This document shows, piece by piece, positions 9,821 to 22,987 of a stretch of 64,000 nucleotides of DNA. The notes beneath the pieces are model-generated. The model was not told the DNA's origin, made no database searches, and saw nothing but the letters and a program-made list of their open reading frames with translations. Source of the DNA: Coptis chinensis (lineage: Eukaryota; Streptophyta; Magnoliopsida; Ranunculales; Ranunculaceae); NCBI GenBank assembly GCA_015680905.1, contig CM027383.1, forward strand, positions 94,748,001-94,812,000. Reading direction: 5' to 3'. Both the position numbers and the translations under genes were made by a program. Positions within the stretch are counted from its first letter, which is position 1; each line of letters opens with the position of its first letter.

Positions 9821-12800
9821 CTATTAATATACCATTATCAGTAGTCACATTAGCAGTACCAACAGCATGGTCATCCACTCCAAAGTTGGGAAAATCCAAG
9901 TTGAAATAGTCATCAACAACTTCATCTAATGAATAGGGGGTAATGCAATATGTAAGAAGAAGAAATAAAAAATAAGCTCAGAAGTAAGCTGTTGCGCCCC
10001 GATTTTCCAGACAATTGAATATTCAGATGAAAGAGCTCGATCTAAATATTCCATCGTCTAATAAACCAAGACGTGAGCGGGTTTGACTCACACGAGTCCA
10101 AACTATAACTAAAATATAAAACCCCTTCTAAACATCGCGTTCTAGAAAAATTCGGCAGAATTTCCTCTGTATTTCTAACATTTCATAAATTTAAAACCTG
10201 TCCTAATCTGAAAATCAAAAAATATACTTCTATTTAATATATTAAAACCTCAGTAGTAAACCCAACTACTAAAAGATATTGATTCGTGGCACCGGCTACT
10301 TAACCATCTCGACAAATGCCAGTTAAATCAAGTAGCTGCAGCGCTGGCCTCGAAGCCAATCTCTTACTCTAGCTCGGTCTTTCACACTTGGAACGCTCAT
10401 CAACGTCATAATTCCTACCTAATGGATGCATTCTAATACTATAAAGAAAGACAATAAAGAAATACTAATTTATTACAACACGCTCTTAGAATGAATAATT
10501 TTGGAATTTAAAATAATTAGGGAAAGGAACTATTGTATCGCTCAGAGTGCGCTTCATTCACGTTAAATTGTTCTTAACTTGCTTGTACGCTTTTTCTTGT
10601 CTTATGGAGCACATGTTCATCCCTGTGAAGATACTCCAACGCTCAACGTTGGATACTTAGTCAATATATAATAATCAACTTGAAATGAAATTGAAAACAA
10701 AAGACAGGTTAACACATACCTTTAGCTGCTTAATACCACTTACCGTTTCCTTATTAAATCTTCGTGAACGCATCGTTTAACATAATCTCAAGAAAAACGT
10801 TAGCATTCAATATAATTCAATATAAAGGCATAACACGTACAATTATATATTTCTCATGCCCAACTTCAACAGTGATAAAAGAATATTAAACGCTCGGTTT
10901 CCTTTCTCAAAGGGGTAGGGGTTTTCTTATGGAAGCGGCTGAGCCGGGTGGCTGCCTACGTACCCATTTCGGGATCAAGCCAATCTTAGTTCTCCTATTG
11001 GGGTAAGGATATATGGGAATGGATTAAGTCATTCCGATGAGGAAGGCGGCATAGGCTCTTCACTTCTATTCTAATCATGTTTCTCTGCTAACAACTATTC
11101 ACGGTTCCACCGTAACTAAACACTAATTGAACCCGCTATAACTATTTATGGCTCCACCGCAACTATTCCGCCTATGCAAATTATCGCACTACTATTTGAT
11201 TTAATAATAATACCAAATATTCTCATTCTAACGTCCAATTTTGTAAGAGACTAAGAATCATATTACCAAGATATTATTAATAATATAAGCAACTTAACCC
11301 TTTATTCATCAACCTAGTGAAAACACTATCACAGACTTAATTAAAGTAAAAGAATTGTGCTTAACTTGCAAGGTTGTTAGCTACGTACTAGAATCCCAGT
11401 TCACTATCAAGTAATAATACCGGAATTTATCTTATGTTAAAATGCTACTAATTCAACTATAATACGTTGACTATTAGCGTAAAACGTGAGACTTTCACAT
11501 ACTATCAGAAACTTGATTCTATATCAACCTAGCAAGCTAATAAAACTAACTAGAGCATATAGTGTATCCTCATCAGTACCTGATAACCATATCACTCTAT
11601 TAAGTACTAAGAGTGACCTACTTCAATGTATAGACAATTAAAATAATAACTAGACCCTACTTCTATCCTGTACCCGACATTCTTCCAAGTCATTGTTCCT
11701 TCACCTCATGTGTTCAGCAATCCAAGCAACAACTAAGCAAGACCGAATTAATCTATGGTTGATTAGTCCACCAGGTTATATAAACCCGATCCATGTTGCT
11801 TAACCAACATCAATATCCAGAGCAACCACTTACATATTAATCAAGTTTGTTACTGGCCTTGAGCGCAAGAAACTATACTTATTATCATGTACTCACTTAT
11901 TAATATATGCTTCGACCATAACCAATCCGACCAATATGGACAAGTTAACAATTCAATGGGCGTTTTGAACCAGTTAAACCTCGACTTAGTTCTTTGATGG
12001 TTTATAATGCTTTCCTCATTCAAAGCAATTAAAGTTAGAAAAGAGTAGCAAACAACCCCAAACAATATAACTGAACAAGTGTCTTCATATACGAATATAA
12101 TTTGAAACCCCTTTGTTTTGCCACTGCATGCAACTCTCTATAATAATAAGATACTATAATAACTAACTTGATTCCTTACCTGAACTTACCTTCGATATAT
12201 CTAACCTGGTGGCGCTCAAAGTGAGGCCAGAGATCCGATATTCCAGAGAGCGAGAGAAAGAGTCATCCCCAAAATCTTCAATAATCGGTGACCAACGCAT
12301 CCTCTTTTCGAAGCAGGAGGTGTTTCTGCTTATCCCCTTCCCTCCATAAGCCATGCAACAGCTAGCCTCCCCATACCACAAAACCCTAGATTTCATCCCT
12401 TTTTATTTCCCCCAATTTTAGAGAGAGAGATCGAATTGCAGAGAATCCAAAACCCCCCGAGAGTTCCGTTTTTTTTTTATTATTATTTTAACCCTCCGAT
12501 TTTTGTTTGAACAGGAGGTGTACCTCTCACTCCCCCTATGTGACAGCTAGCATCTCCAGAATATATCCAAAGCTAACCCTTTACTAAGTCAAGCTCCCTC
12601 CAAGATGTGTCTACGCCACTAAACTTTAATGTAGGCTTGTTGTGGCCCAAGCCCATATATACCAAGCGTGGTTTAAATGTTTAATGTAGAACATGCCAAT
12701 AATATTAGAACAAATAATATTAGAACAGGCCCAAAATACAATAGGCCCAATAGAATAAAACAACCTAACTAATATAATAAAACAGACTAATTATGTAAAC

Positions 12801-13905
12801 AAGTGGCCCAACAAAATAACAAACTTAATATAATGAGCAGGCCCAATATAAAAATAACCGTCAATGAAAAGCTCATAATTATCAAACCCCGCCAATAACA
12901 TACATTACCACTCCGCCAATGATAAACGTTAAACCTGGTAATTGACCGGTTCCATTTTAATGGTAACAACAATAAATTTGCATTAACTTTGGAATTTACC
13001 GCGTCGAACACCCATACCAAAATTGTAATTACTAGAATACTTAAATAAAACATATACCAACACTCGTCACCCACATCAGTCTACACCAATTATTCTATAG
13101 TAGCACTGAACTAACACGTGAAATGACCGGATTGTCCTTAGGTAAAATTCTAGGTCATTACATAAGCCCAATGAAGATGTACCTGCAACTTGAGAAGCAG
13201 AGGCTTTGGAAGTATAGTTTGCCTTACTCTTCTTTTGATTTTGAGACTTAAAGCTTTCTGGTCCTCCTTCAATAGACCAACTAGGTTGGGTTTCCACCCC
13301 ACCCAAATGGTCCCCACCAAGTGATTCATTACTTAAAGTCTGGGGCCGAGACCCACTACCATCAATATTGTATTCTAAAGGTGTTTTACCCTTACATGGA
13401 CCACTTGTCAAGTCCACAATTCTATTAATTTTTTCCACAGTTGGCCACTCATCAAGATCAAATTCAATCCCCTTCTTGCATAGTTTCCCTCCTATAATTA
13501 CAACATCATCATCACTTACTTCTTCCTCATCGTCACTTACTTATTCCTCATCATCACTACTACTCGACAATTCCTTAACCTCAGTAATTTTCACATACAA
13601 ATTAGTGTATCCACTTCTATAGGCTTTTGCATGAACCCACATATACTTTAAATCATCATCAGAAACTAGCTGCCTTAGATTTCCTCTTTCGTTCCAAATA
13701 ATCTCCAATATAGGGTTACAGTTGCAATCAACATGTTTTGTGATCCACTCAACTAATTCTGTCATGTTTGCCTTCTCACCATCAACTAATTCTGTATTTA
13801 GTTCATGCCCACCCATATACACATTACGTTTAACACCATCCTAGTAGCTTCTCCCCATTCACCATTAATATGCAATCTAAGAACTCGATACCTTAAAGCA
13901 GTCAT
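9821..13905 (-). pseudogene. N-terminal part of a MULE-like transposase gene, split by insertions
   Basis: Exon 1 (13905-13183) encodes a short N-terminal domain containing YMGGHELNTEL and DDDLKYMWVHA, resembling the PB1-like start of MuDR-type transposases. An acidic Ser/Asp/Glu tract and a linker follow. A GT (13182) and an AG (9926) define an intron of about 79 bases once the solo LTR and one target copy are removed. Exon 2 (9925-9821) then reads DEVVDDYFNLDFPNFG in frame and ends where the Tat LTR begins. Exon 1 has an in-frame TAA at 13541-13543 and a one-base shift near 13825-13840. The catalytic region is absent. The gene structure is seen directly; the MULE assignment is inferred from the domain style. 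Confidence 0.5.
9990..13162. mobile_element. Solo LTR candidate (3173 bp) with TAAGC target duplication
   Basis: The segment begins TGTTGCGCCCCGATT and ends GGTCATTACA, and is flanked on both sides by TAAGC (9985-9989 and 13163-13167). No PBS, PPT or gag-pol coding is seen, so it fits a large solo LTR, as left by Ty3/gypsy elements with 3 kb LTRs. It sits in the intron of the MULE-like gene. A TATATAAA at 11775-11782 hints at plus orientation, but this is weak. ORFs inside it look random. Confidence 0.7.
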
Positions 13906-14001
13906 TTTCTCTGAAAATACAGCATATAACAAAATGAAAATTCCCCTTACAAGTAATCAACCCAACCAAAAACAGAAAGGGGAGAAACATACAACAGAGA
14001 G

Positions 14002-14141
14002 AGAAAGATAGAGAGATCGAGGGAGAGAGAGAGAGATTGTGTGTGCAAAAAACGAAACAAAAATACAATCTTTTTAAACAAAACTAAATTAAATGTAGAT
14101 AAACGAGACTTACCAACAATTACTAAATTAAAGTACTCCAC

Positions 14142-14179
<38 letters not shown>
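14002..14179. repeat. Two GA-rich microsatellites
   Basis: Impure (GA)n at about 14002-14036 and pure (AG)n of about 37 bases at 14143-14179. They lie upstream of the MULE-like ORF, where a 5' untranslated region would be. Confidence 0.85.
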
Positions 14180-14180
<1 letters not shown>

Positions 14181-14420
14181 AACATTTGGGAGGTTTTCCC
14201 AAATGGGTATTACATTTTAATGTGGCGGGAAACCCAATATAAAGGCAAAATGGTCAATATGTAAAATACGAGAGAGAGAAAGAGAGAGCAAGAATTAAAT
14301 AATGACAATTTTTGGGGGGGTTTTGCAAAGCTGGCCAGCTGGGTTTAACGTGTTAATGTGTGTGGGGGGGGAATCCAATATCTATTTCATAAGGGGAAAA
14401 TGGTCAATAGCTAAAATATC
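14181..14420. repeat. Degenerate direct duplication of about 120 bp
   Basis: Two copies (about 14181-14270 and 14308-14418) share the order TTTGGGAGGTTTT-like, GTTAATGTG-like, GGGAAACCCAATAT-like and AAAATGGTCAATA blocks. They are separated by more GA repeat. No coding is seen. Confidence 0.5.
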
Positions 14421-15990
14421 AACGTCTGTTACACACAAAATTGACAGAGTGGGGGGCAAACTCAAATGATTTTAAAAATGAAGAATTTAGTCAAAGTGCT
14501 ACCAAACTTTGGGGAATTAAGTCAAAATTCTCCATAATATAATTCACACACAGCATGCATAATAAAAATAAAGATCACCACACGAGGTAACATGCATGCT
14601 ACTGTGAAAGAATTGATAGGAATTATACCTTTTCTTCAGTTCGTTATTCATCTTACGTTTCTTTCTCTGTGAACTTTTGCAATTTTCACGATATATATTC
14701 TCTCTACCACCAAACAAAAGAATGTAACTACACAATGAAGTCTCAGAGCAGCATTTCACTTGAGAACAAGGGTATTTATAAGACCGGCAAAAATCTCAAA
14801 GAAAAACAAAAAAAAGAGGACTAAAAGGGGGCCATGCAAAATTTGTGCCAACTCGAAATATTAGGGAGCAACTGGCGTATTTTTGGAGAAGTGCCGATAT
14901 CTTGACAAAATTCTGAAACTTGTCGGAATCTGTTGAAAAAGTTTCGCCATTCAGCTTTTGTAAATGTTTCAAAGCCCATACATATGTTTTAAAACTGGGC
15001 CGTATTTTAAAACCCACTTATTTTTAGTACAAGCAGTCCATCTCCTTGGAATGTAAAGATGGAATAGTGGTGAGGGGGTGACGGGCTGGTCGAGTGGTCG
15101 TGAACCCAGTTCATGAAAATTTTATGGCTTCAACATCGACATAAATTTGAGTATATTTCGCATTATTCTTGTGCAGCAATCTGATGAGTAGTATGCTGTA
15201 TGCAGCAACTCCATTTTATTTTGGGAGTGATCCACAGTTCCACACAAGTTGTCATCGTTGGGTAAAATGCAATCTTTGGGCAGCAAAAGCGACTGAACGA
15301 AAAGTCGAAAATCACATGCCACAAAATAACAGGCCTCAGTTTAAAATACTATGCTTTGGGCCTTGTGCTCAACTACTCACTGTAGCTCTAAATAGGCCCA
15401 GCAATTGCAGACTTTATGACACATTGATACTGGACAAGAAGTTTTAACCCAAATACCCAATACAAATTTTCTGGACATTTGGCATATCTTTTCAGCTTTT
15501 CATGTCCAAGCTTCAGACAAGTCCAGGTAGAATGTTTAACCTCCCCCAATTTTTACAGAGGGTATGGTTTAGTTTGTTTGAAGCATGCACTTCTGTATGG
15601 AATTCGCTAATTAGTAACTGGAAACGAACTTAGTATCAGAGTTCAACTAGTCTTTGTAGACCTTAGCTTAGAACCGTAGATAGCCAAGGAAAGATGTTAG
15701 AGTGGCCGAGTGGGTATCTATAATTCTTCTATTCTATGATTCTATCCTTTTTATTTGAGTATATCACAGTCACAGTCACAGTCCTGGTTTTGTCAAAATG
15801 ACTTCAACTCTCAGCAGTCAGCAAGGCCGTTTAGGAATTTGATTAAGAACTCAGAGTCCGTTAGGAATTTAAGGCCCATGAGTCTGCTCCCAAACATTCT
15901 AGGGATCAATAATAAAGGGGTTTGGCATAGGTAATTACTTAACTATGAAAGTTGCTTTCATGTTGACACTAATCAACAATTCTTTAGAGC
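14421..15990. other. Intergenic, no gene recognised
   Basis: ORFs of 60-92 codons occur on both strands but lack family motifs and show no supporting splice structure. A CACAGT triplet repeat lies near 15767-15782. Nothing else can be supported. Confidence 0.5.
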
Positions 15991-15996
15991 CATAGG

Positions 15997-16685
15997 TGTT
16001 GTGCCCCAAAAATTATAGAGCACACCAATTCTATACAACAAAAGCAAACAACTAGTGATAAACGTGGTAGAAACAACAACTCACAACTATGGTACATAAA
16101 ATCAACTAAATAACTCCTAAACAAGTAGCAAACAATATAAATTATTCACCAAAATAGCAAACCAATCAACCAAATAAGAGATAAAAAGATTTACGTAGTT
16201 TTGCTTGCACCTGATCCACAACAAAAAATAAGCTCCAATTGAAAGAGAACCAAATAGTGTTACACACTCACATTTGTTCAATAGAACCCCAAATTTCCCT
16301 TTATTTATAGCTTCACAAATCTTTTATTTGATAAACAACCAATTGTGTAGACAACTACTAATGAGTTTGGGCATGAACAAAATTATCAAGAGAGACATCA
16401 AATTTCAAACCCTAGCAACCAATTTTGTCTAACATACTAATTTCTAAACCTTAAATTTGTTTATATAGTGTAGTTGAAATTTCGGTGAGATACGAAATTT
16501 CAATCCATTTTAACATATGGATGCCAAAATGTCATATTTCATTCAGCATTGGGATACCGAAAAAATCCAACTAGTCAGGTTGTTTTCTCAAATTCGATAA
16601 CAAGATACCGAATGAGCTTCACTTGCTCGATAACTAGATGTCATATCCAACTCACTTTCTCAGTAACAAGATACCATCTCTAACA
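15997..16685 (-). mobile_element. Solo LTR (689 bp), Copia-like, with ATAGG target duplication
   Basis: Begins TGTTGTGCCCC and ends CTCTAACA, with perfect 5-bp duplications ATAGG at 15992-15996 and 16686-16690. A TATAAATA box on the minus strand (16302-16309) sets the likely orientation. There is no PBS or coding region, so it is a solo LTR formed by LTR-LTR recombination. The TGTTG start and short length suggest Copia, which is not proven. Confidence 0.8.
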
Positions 16686-16757
16686 ATAGGTCCTTCGATT
16701 CCTAGGGGCAATACACTTCTAAACAAACTAGCATATAATGACTGCCCCTCCTTTACC

Positions 16758-17186
16758 TAGGGTTGTCAATGGATCGGTTTGGATTAGATTATGGAAAATC
16801 CGAATCCGAACTGATAAGAAAATTTGAAACCCAAAACCAAACCGAACTGATAAGAAAATTGAGAATCCAAAACCAAACTGAACCGATAAAATATATTATA
16901 AATCGAAATCGAACTGATCCGAACTGAAAACTATAAAATTAATTAAATTAATTAATTTTAGCCACACAATTGATAAACATATACAAAATTAATTATAAAT
17001 ATTACTAAAATGTCATCTTATCAGTTCGAGTTCATATTGGTTCAATGGAGGACAAACCTAAAACCAAACTAATATCTTTCGGTTTAGTTCGGTTTCTAAT
17101 CGGTGGAAAACAAACCAAATTACCAAAACCCAAATAATTTTTTATCGGTTTCGTTCGGATCGGTTATCGAAACCATGACAGCCCTA
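16758..17186. mobile_element. hAT-type MITE (429 bp)
   Basis: Imperfect terminal inverted repeats (TAGGGTTGTCAATGG on the left; TAGGGCTGTCATGG read inward from the right) are flanked by an 8-bp duplication with one mismatch (CCTTTACC at 16750-16757, CATTTACC at 17187-17194). The interior is rich in CGGTTTGG and CCGAACTGAT-type blocks and has no ORF. An 8-bp target site and TAGGG ends are typical of hAT elements. Confidence 0.8.
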
Positions 17187-17194
17187 CATTTACC

Positions 17195-19440
17195 ACCTTC
17201 CACCTTCTGTCCTTGCCCACTTGTTGGGTACCCAGGCAGATATATTTTTTTTGATGGTAGGGACCCGTAACCAGGCAGATATAGGAGTTTGTTGCGGTCA
17301 TTTAAATGTGCAAGACAAATGAATCAAGCTTTTCTACAAATTTGCATAAGCTTATGGAAGGGATAATAGAAGAGTGTGCAGCATGATATTCTCTCTCTTT
17401 CTACACACCATTTTCGCATAAGCTTGAGGTAAAACTCTCTTTTGTTGGGAACATAACCAAACTTCGTGCTTTGAAGCAAGACGTGCAACAGTTAGATTAT
17501 CCCAAAATCAGTAGATATCATTGTGATCTAAATAAAAATAATCAGAATTCAATTGAAAAACAAGTAGACCATAAACAAATGGAAGGAAGAACATCACGAT
17601 AAGTCTCTTTAGTATTTAAATGCGCATAAGAAGTGGTAAGTGAAACTATGTAACTAACTGAGTCCATATTTAATTCAGTATAATTAATGCCACGAGAAGC
17701 TTCTCTTTCAACTGTCCATACCTACATGTGTGCCCACGAGGGATTTCACAACAAAAAATGATTCCGAGTAGCCCACATCTTGATCCAAAACATTTAATAG
17801 TGTAGTGAGAGTGTGAGACGTACGAGAACCTGTATCCATCTTTTTTCTTTGCAATGAATTCTGAAGGAAATATTTCATCAACCCCAATGCCTTTCTTTCC
17901 AACAATCAACTACCAAATACCGCCCAAATTATAAGGTGCACACTTTGAGAGGAACATGGAAGATCCATCTTCCACCAAGACTGATCCCAAATTAGTATGT
18001 AACATTTTAAAATAATTGTGCGGTTGTACCTGCTGGATTTTCACCAGTTCTATTCGATACTATCATACTAGGCATTGTTAAATTGAGTAGGTGAAATTGA
18101 TAATCTGGCAGAGATGCGCGCTCGTCTTCTTGTAGGGATCTACATACCTGTCACTGTCACTGGAGGTATTTTGTCTTCTCGTTATTTATATTCAGTGTTC
18201 ACGATTCCAAACCGATTGTCGGAATTCCATTAGATATTTCGATTTTTCAAAAAATAGATTAAAATATTAATAATTTCGAAACTAGTTAAAATATTGTGAA
18301 TTTCAGTTTTCTAGAATTCCGATAATTCCGAAATCCCAAACTATACTTATATAGTTATATTACACATTTGAGCAACTGTATTATCAGTTACCAAAAAAAA
18401 AGCAACTGTATTATCATTTTCACCTACTTAAAAAAAAAAATTTACTTTTTTTTTTTATTAAAAGCAAATTAGCTCAAGCTAAATTACAAAGAAAGTGTTA
18501 TGTCATGATTGGACGTTGTCAGACATCAATCACTATGGTCCTAGGATCTAGGATCTAGGATCATACATCAATAGAGATAGTGAATATTGTCAATTGAACA
18601 GGCTAACTCCAAAGTACAAAGTATCCCTCACATCCACCATCTAAATATCTAATTCCTAAGGAAGAGCTCCAATGCCAAATACAAGTTTTTATCTATATCA
18701 CAAATCACAATGTAGCCAGGAGTTAGTTGCAAAGAGTAAGCCTTGGAAAACAATGACCTATATATTGTTAGTTTTAATTTTGTTGAAGCTTCAAAATCAA
18801 CTAAGAGTCCAGAAGGAAGCAACTTTGTGGAGCACCAATATATTTTAACAGCTAAATCAATGGCAACTTGTACCAATGAATTTGATCATTTAAGCTGCGA
18901 AAGTTGCATTAGGATAGCTTGCTGCATAGGAATTACGAAAGTTGCATGTACCATTCTCTAACTATATTTTAGTAGGAAAAGAAAAACAACGAGCCAAGAG
19001 TACAAGATTGAAGAGAGTTGGAAAGTTCCTGATGTTACCTTGTGAGCAACCTTCCATTGCTCAATCCGAGTTGTCATTATACACGGTGTATCTAAATAGT
19101 TTATCATTCTCCCAAATTAAGTAGGCTACAATTGTTGATTCTCTGCATAAAGTCTGTGTTACCTTTTACATATATACAAATATTTTGCTGAATGACAAAA
19201 TCCAAAGAAGATCGATCAAAAGAAAGACAACCAAAATAATGTGAAGATTGGACAAACATTATTTCGTTTATAGGATCACAAGATTCACTACCATACAGAC
19301 GGTTTCACAATATTTTTGCCTAGCTTTTCTGGTAGTTGAGCTACTACCGTACCATAATTATACATTTCATGAAAAATCAGGGACCCTCACAAAGATATTA
19401 GAGAGAAGATCATAATTAAGCAGGAAACAAAATCTCTATG
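17195..19440. other. Intergenic region downstream of the DUF688 gene
   Basis: No recognisable coding. A 12-base word CCAGGCAGATAT is duplicated at about 17234 and 17271. A degenerate segment with AATTCCGA-type words lies at 18200-18330, and poly-A/poly-T runs at 18428-18456. The 3' untranslated region of the minus-strand gene probably lies just below 19444. Confidence 0.5.
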
Positions 19441-19443
19441 CAC

Positions 19444-20076
19444 TTATGCAGTACCTTGGCGATGCCCATTAGATCCATGACCACCAATCATTGAGGAGAA
19501 AGCATTTTTAATGATCACCATAGAGTAACAACCTTTGAATCCACCACTTGATTTGCGACTAACATTGCTAAAGCAAAGAGTTGAAGTTGGTGATCCCAAG
19601 GTTGGTTCTTCATAATCTCCCCTATAGTCAAAAGATGACGTCGACAGAGAACTTGGAAGTCTTCTATGCGTCTTAGAATTCATGGAAGTAGAAGGTGATG
19701 AAGACATTGATGATGACCATGAAGGTGATGAAGATATAGGAGATGCTGGAGTTGCATGAGTTTTTCTCACACTTAGCCTTGGGAATATAGTGTGTATAAG
19801 TTTGTACTTGGAAGATTTCTTGGAGTCTTTGATGGAATTTGAGTGGAAGGATGGAGGGGGTGTGAGAGGCGGGAGAGAGCTGTCACAAAATTTGTTCTTA
19901 GGTGTACCTGGTTGAGATTCCCAATTGAATGGAATTGCACCAGAAGCTCCTCCGTAGTAGACTCTAAGTGATGGATTTGCAAGTGAAGACTCCTTGGACA
20001 AAAGCCTCGAGTAGAACTTATCATCTTGCTTGATTTGGAGAGACTTTTGAGGAACATCAGAGTTACCACTGAACAT
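19444..20076 (-). CDS. DUF688 family protein, single exon
   Basis: The intact 210-residue frame starts at ATG 20076 and has no introns. The N-terminal part holds the family signature: a LRVYYGG block at about residue 37, followed by AIPFNWESQPGTPK at about residues 47-60. The IPFxWExxPGxPK motif is the hallmark of DUF688, a plant-specific family of unknown biochemical role. The middle is Ser/Pro-rich (PPLTPPPS, then a long Ser run) and probably disordered. There is no signal peptide or membrane segment. The 5' flank is GAA-rich. Length is within the short-member range of the family. No defect is seen, so this is probably a functional gene. Confidence 0.85.
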   Translation of the reverse strand: MFSGNSDVPQKSLQIKQDDKFYSRLLSKESSLANPSLRVYYGGASGAIPFNWESQPGTPKNKFCDSSLPPLTPPPSFHSNSIKDSKKSSKYKLIHTIFPRLSVRKTHATPASPISSSPSWSSSMSSSPSTSMNSKTHRRLPSSLSTSSFDYRGDYEEPTLGSPTSTLCFSNVSRKSSGGFKGCYSMVIIKNAFSSMIGGHGSNGHRQGTA

Positions 20077-20214
20077 TTTTGGATTTTTGGGCTTAATTTG
20101 TGTAAAGAGATTGGAAGAAGAAGAAGAAAATGACGCTAATGAAACAAGTACGTTCTCCTTGGTGTCGTGGACAGATTTAAGATCGTATACATCGAACTCA
20201 TAAAAACTAAAGCA

Positions 20215-20225
20215 TATAATATATA
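20215..20225 (-). promoter_or_regulatory. Possible TATA box of the DUF688 gene
   Basis: TATATATTATA on the minus strand, about 140-150 bases before the ATG and separated from it by a GAA-rich stretch (20113-20131) that fits a 5' untranslated leader. In AT-rich DNA this match is weak evidence. Confidence 0.3.
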
Positions 20226-20229
20226 GGAT

Positions 20230-22040
20230 AACACATGCACATTAAATACTGAAAAATGATAGTTTTTTTTATGGCGCCACATCAAATCGTAATTCTTGGA
20301 ACTAATTAATAGATTGATACTTTTCAAGTTTAAATTAATTGTTTGCTTTTGTAACGAGGAATGCTAAGGAACTACCTTCTGAGGCGTAGCACAAAGCAAC
20401 AAGTCTTTTCCGAGTGTAGGACTACAGGTGCTTCTCTTTTAGGGATATATTTTCACCTAAGACAACAGCCTCAGAGCATCTTCGCAACACCTGTGCAAAT
20501 CATATCGTCCAAATTTGATCATAAAGTAAAAGGTTTACTAACTGTTCAACGCATCCGTAAGATCAAACCGTCCAAATTAATCGTTATGTAAAAGTTTTCA
20601 TAAGGTAGGATGTTGATTTGTGGTGTAGATTTTGGAATACAGAGTAGGAAAGTTATGGGAGGGGTGGGTGGTCCATGACGACACGAAAAGTTGCTCTCGT
20701 GGTGGGGTTGTGGTGAGGCTTAAGGCCTAACTGTACAGGCTCATTAAATTGGGGAGGGATAAGCTCAATCATGTATATAGCTTCAAATTTTGTCTCTTGG
20801 GTAGGTGTAGGCTTCAACGACAGTCTTTTAAAGCTATCTAATCTCATTGGAGCAAAGTTGTTTAGTAATTGAATTTCATCACAAAAGTACTATGATGCAA
20901 CACTACCAAAGACGAGTAGTACACAAACCATATATATATATATATATATAGAGATGATTAACAAAAAAAAAAGACAAGTAGTACACAAACCATTTACTGA
21001 TTCAATTATTGGATCAAAAATATATTCCTACCCCATTTATGTGGGTATGTTTTGATGAGTACCGAATTCCCGAATTCCCGATTCCTTGAAATTTTATCTC
21101 ATTACTTTCTCCTATTACTAATTTTCTTTTGGTATTTTAGTTGCGAGATTAGAAAGTTCTGGCACATACTAGAACATCATTGGTCGATTTGTCGAAATCT
21201 GAAATATATATACTATTCCGGAAGATGAAAGGCATGTTGCAAAGTTTCGAGACACTATTGCATGCCCTTCGTTGAACGGAGAGGTGCTGGTGACCCCGGA
21301 AAGATTTGAACTAGATTGAGAGAGTTTGTATTGGCCATGCATTTTGATCCGCAATGTGAAATATTGCCATGTGATGCGCATTTGCAATGCGTGTATGCCT
21401 GTACGATCATTGTCTTGAGCCTACATAATGTTCACCTACTTTTCGGTCGTTTTTGTTAGTCCCCCGTATCACCTTTGTCATGAATTTTAATGCATCGAAC
21501 GATTATTGACCAGACATCTTATGTCTACTGGTGCAGTATGTCTTCAGAAATCTAATGACTCTGGAATATGTGACATTGTCACAGGTTAGCGGGTGCATAA
21601 TCTACTAATATCGATGCAAAACTACCAAACTTCCTTGACAGGTTTCTAATAATGGGCGAACAATTATAGCAAAGAGCCAGAGACAGAGGGGACGAGCTGG
21701 GTGCAGGGCAGAGTATAGTATGCAACACCTATACTCTATGTCTCTATAGCATAAGAGTCCCTTCAAATTCTCTGGGCCGCTGCCCTGTCGCCACATTCTA
21801 GCCCCTGGCTCCATCCACAAGCGAAGTTATTAATAAGTATGATGTGAAGGTGAGTTGGTTAGGTATTGATGCTTAGCTCAGTTTCGGAATGCGATTAATG
21901 AGGAGAGAACTCGTCTTTCCTATATAGGAAAATCTTGTCAAATAACCGATCCTTCTCTGGATCTACTTGTCCTCTTTAATCTAGTAAATGACACGTTGAT
22001 CTAGTGACCTCAAACTTTAATTACGTGAGCGACCTCGTTG
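20230..22040. other. Intergenic, no gene recognised
   Basis: Only short ORFs without family motifs. It contains an (AT)n microsatellite at 20932-20951. A nearly identical 19-base word (GTAGTACACAAACCAT and neighbours) occurs on both sides of it (20917 and 20976), and there are CCGAATTC repeats at about 21061-21080. Confidence 0.5.
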
Positions 22041-22705
22041 AGTCATGGGTCCAGTTAGGGCTGGTCATCAGACTCGGTACTCGTGAGCAACTCGGTAGCA
22101 ACTCAGTGCTCGGCTCATTTTGGGATCGGGTCGGTGTGCTTGCTCGTAAAAAAATATGAGTCAAATATGAACTTAGTTTTAGGCTTGTTTCGAATTCGAG
22201 TTGAGTAGTTTCGTTATCAAATAGTTTTCTTTTATCTTTTATTTTTTAAGATGTTACATGTGAAACATAGATAAAAATAAAAATACCCATGCCCATAAAC
22301 ATATTGACCATACAAAACCCTTAAGGATAATCACATCTCAAAAATCAAAACACATTTTCCACTCTTCTATGTCATCCTAAACTTAGAGGCGGCTAACAGA
22401 GTAAAACGAGTAAAACGCCATCACACCAACTCCACCACTCCAATCAAAAAGGTGAAGAACCTCATCAACTATCAGTATTACGACGAAGAACAATAGGCTT
22501 CTCGAAACTGCTGAAGACTTTTGGTTTCTTTGTTGGATCTATTTTTATGATGTACAATTTTTGTGGATTTATAGCAATTTTGTTATTATTGATCTTGTGC
22601 CATTTGAAACAAATCTTTCTTTTTTGAAATCATCAAATTAAATTCTACTTTTAAGTAATTGTTAGATCTAACATCTAATGAATTTGTGATTTTGACAGTT
22701 CAAAA

Positions 22706-22987
22706 TGTTAGAATATATCAGTATTAGAATAAGTCAGTATTAGAATATGTCCAATATGGATAGTCCCATGTTTCTATAAGTGTGGACATCCATATCTAGT
22801 AGTTTCTATTATCACGTTTTAGTTTTTATATAAAGATGTAATTCCTGAAGAACAATCTCTCTCGTGACTCTCTCAACCTCTAAACTCCAACCCTAATAAA
22901 TCTCTAGTCTTTCGGGTCTTCTTCGGGTGTCTTTAATATATCAATATCACAACTCTCCTAAAGATCATCACTAACACGAATTTAACA
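22706..22987 (+). repeat. LTR 1 of the triple-LTR element
   Basis: 282 bp, TGTTAGAATA to TTTAACA. The following PBS is damaged (CTGTATCGGAAATGG instead of TGGTATCGGAGC). Confidence 0.85.

Noticed and set aside
12787-13074. 95-codon minus-strand ORF rich in hydrophobic residues
   Set aside because: It lies wholly within the solo LTR bounded by TAAGC duplications; the Leu/Ile-rich pattern comes from AT-rich DNA.
15693-15730. tRNA-like GTTAGAGTGGCCGAGTGGGT (A-box-like, as in tRNA-Leu/Ser)
   Set aside because: No acceptor-stem pairing, no B box (GGTTCGAATCC-like) within the needed distance and no terminal tail. Not a tRNA gene or a clear SINE.
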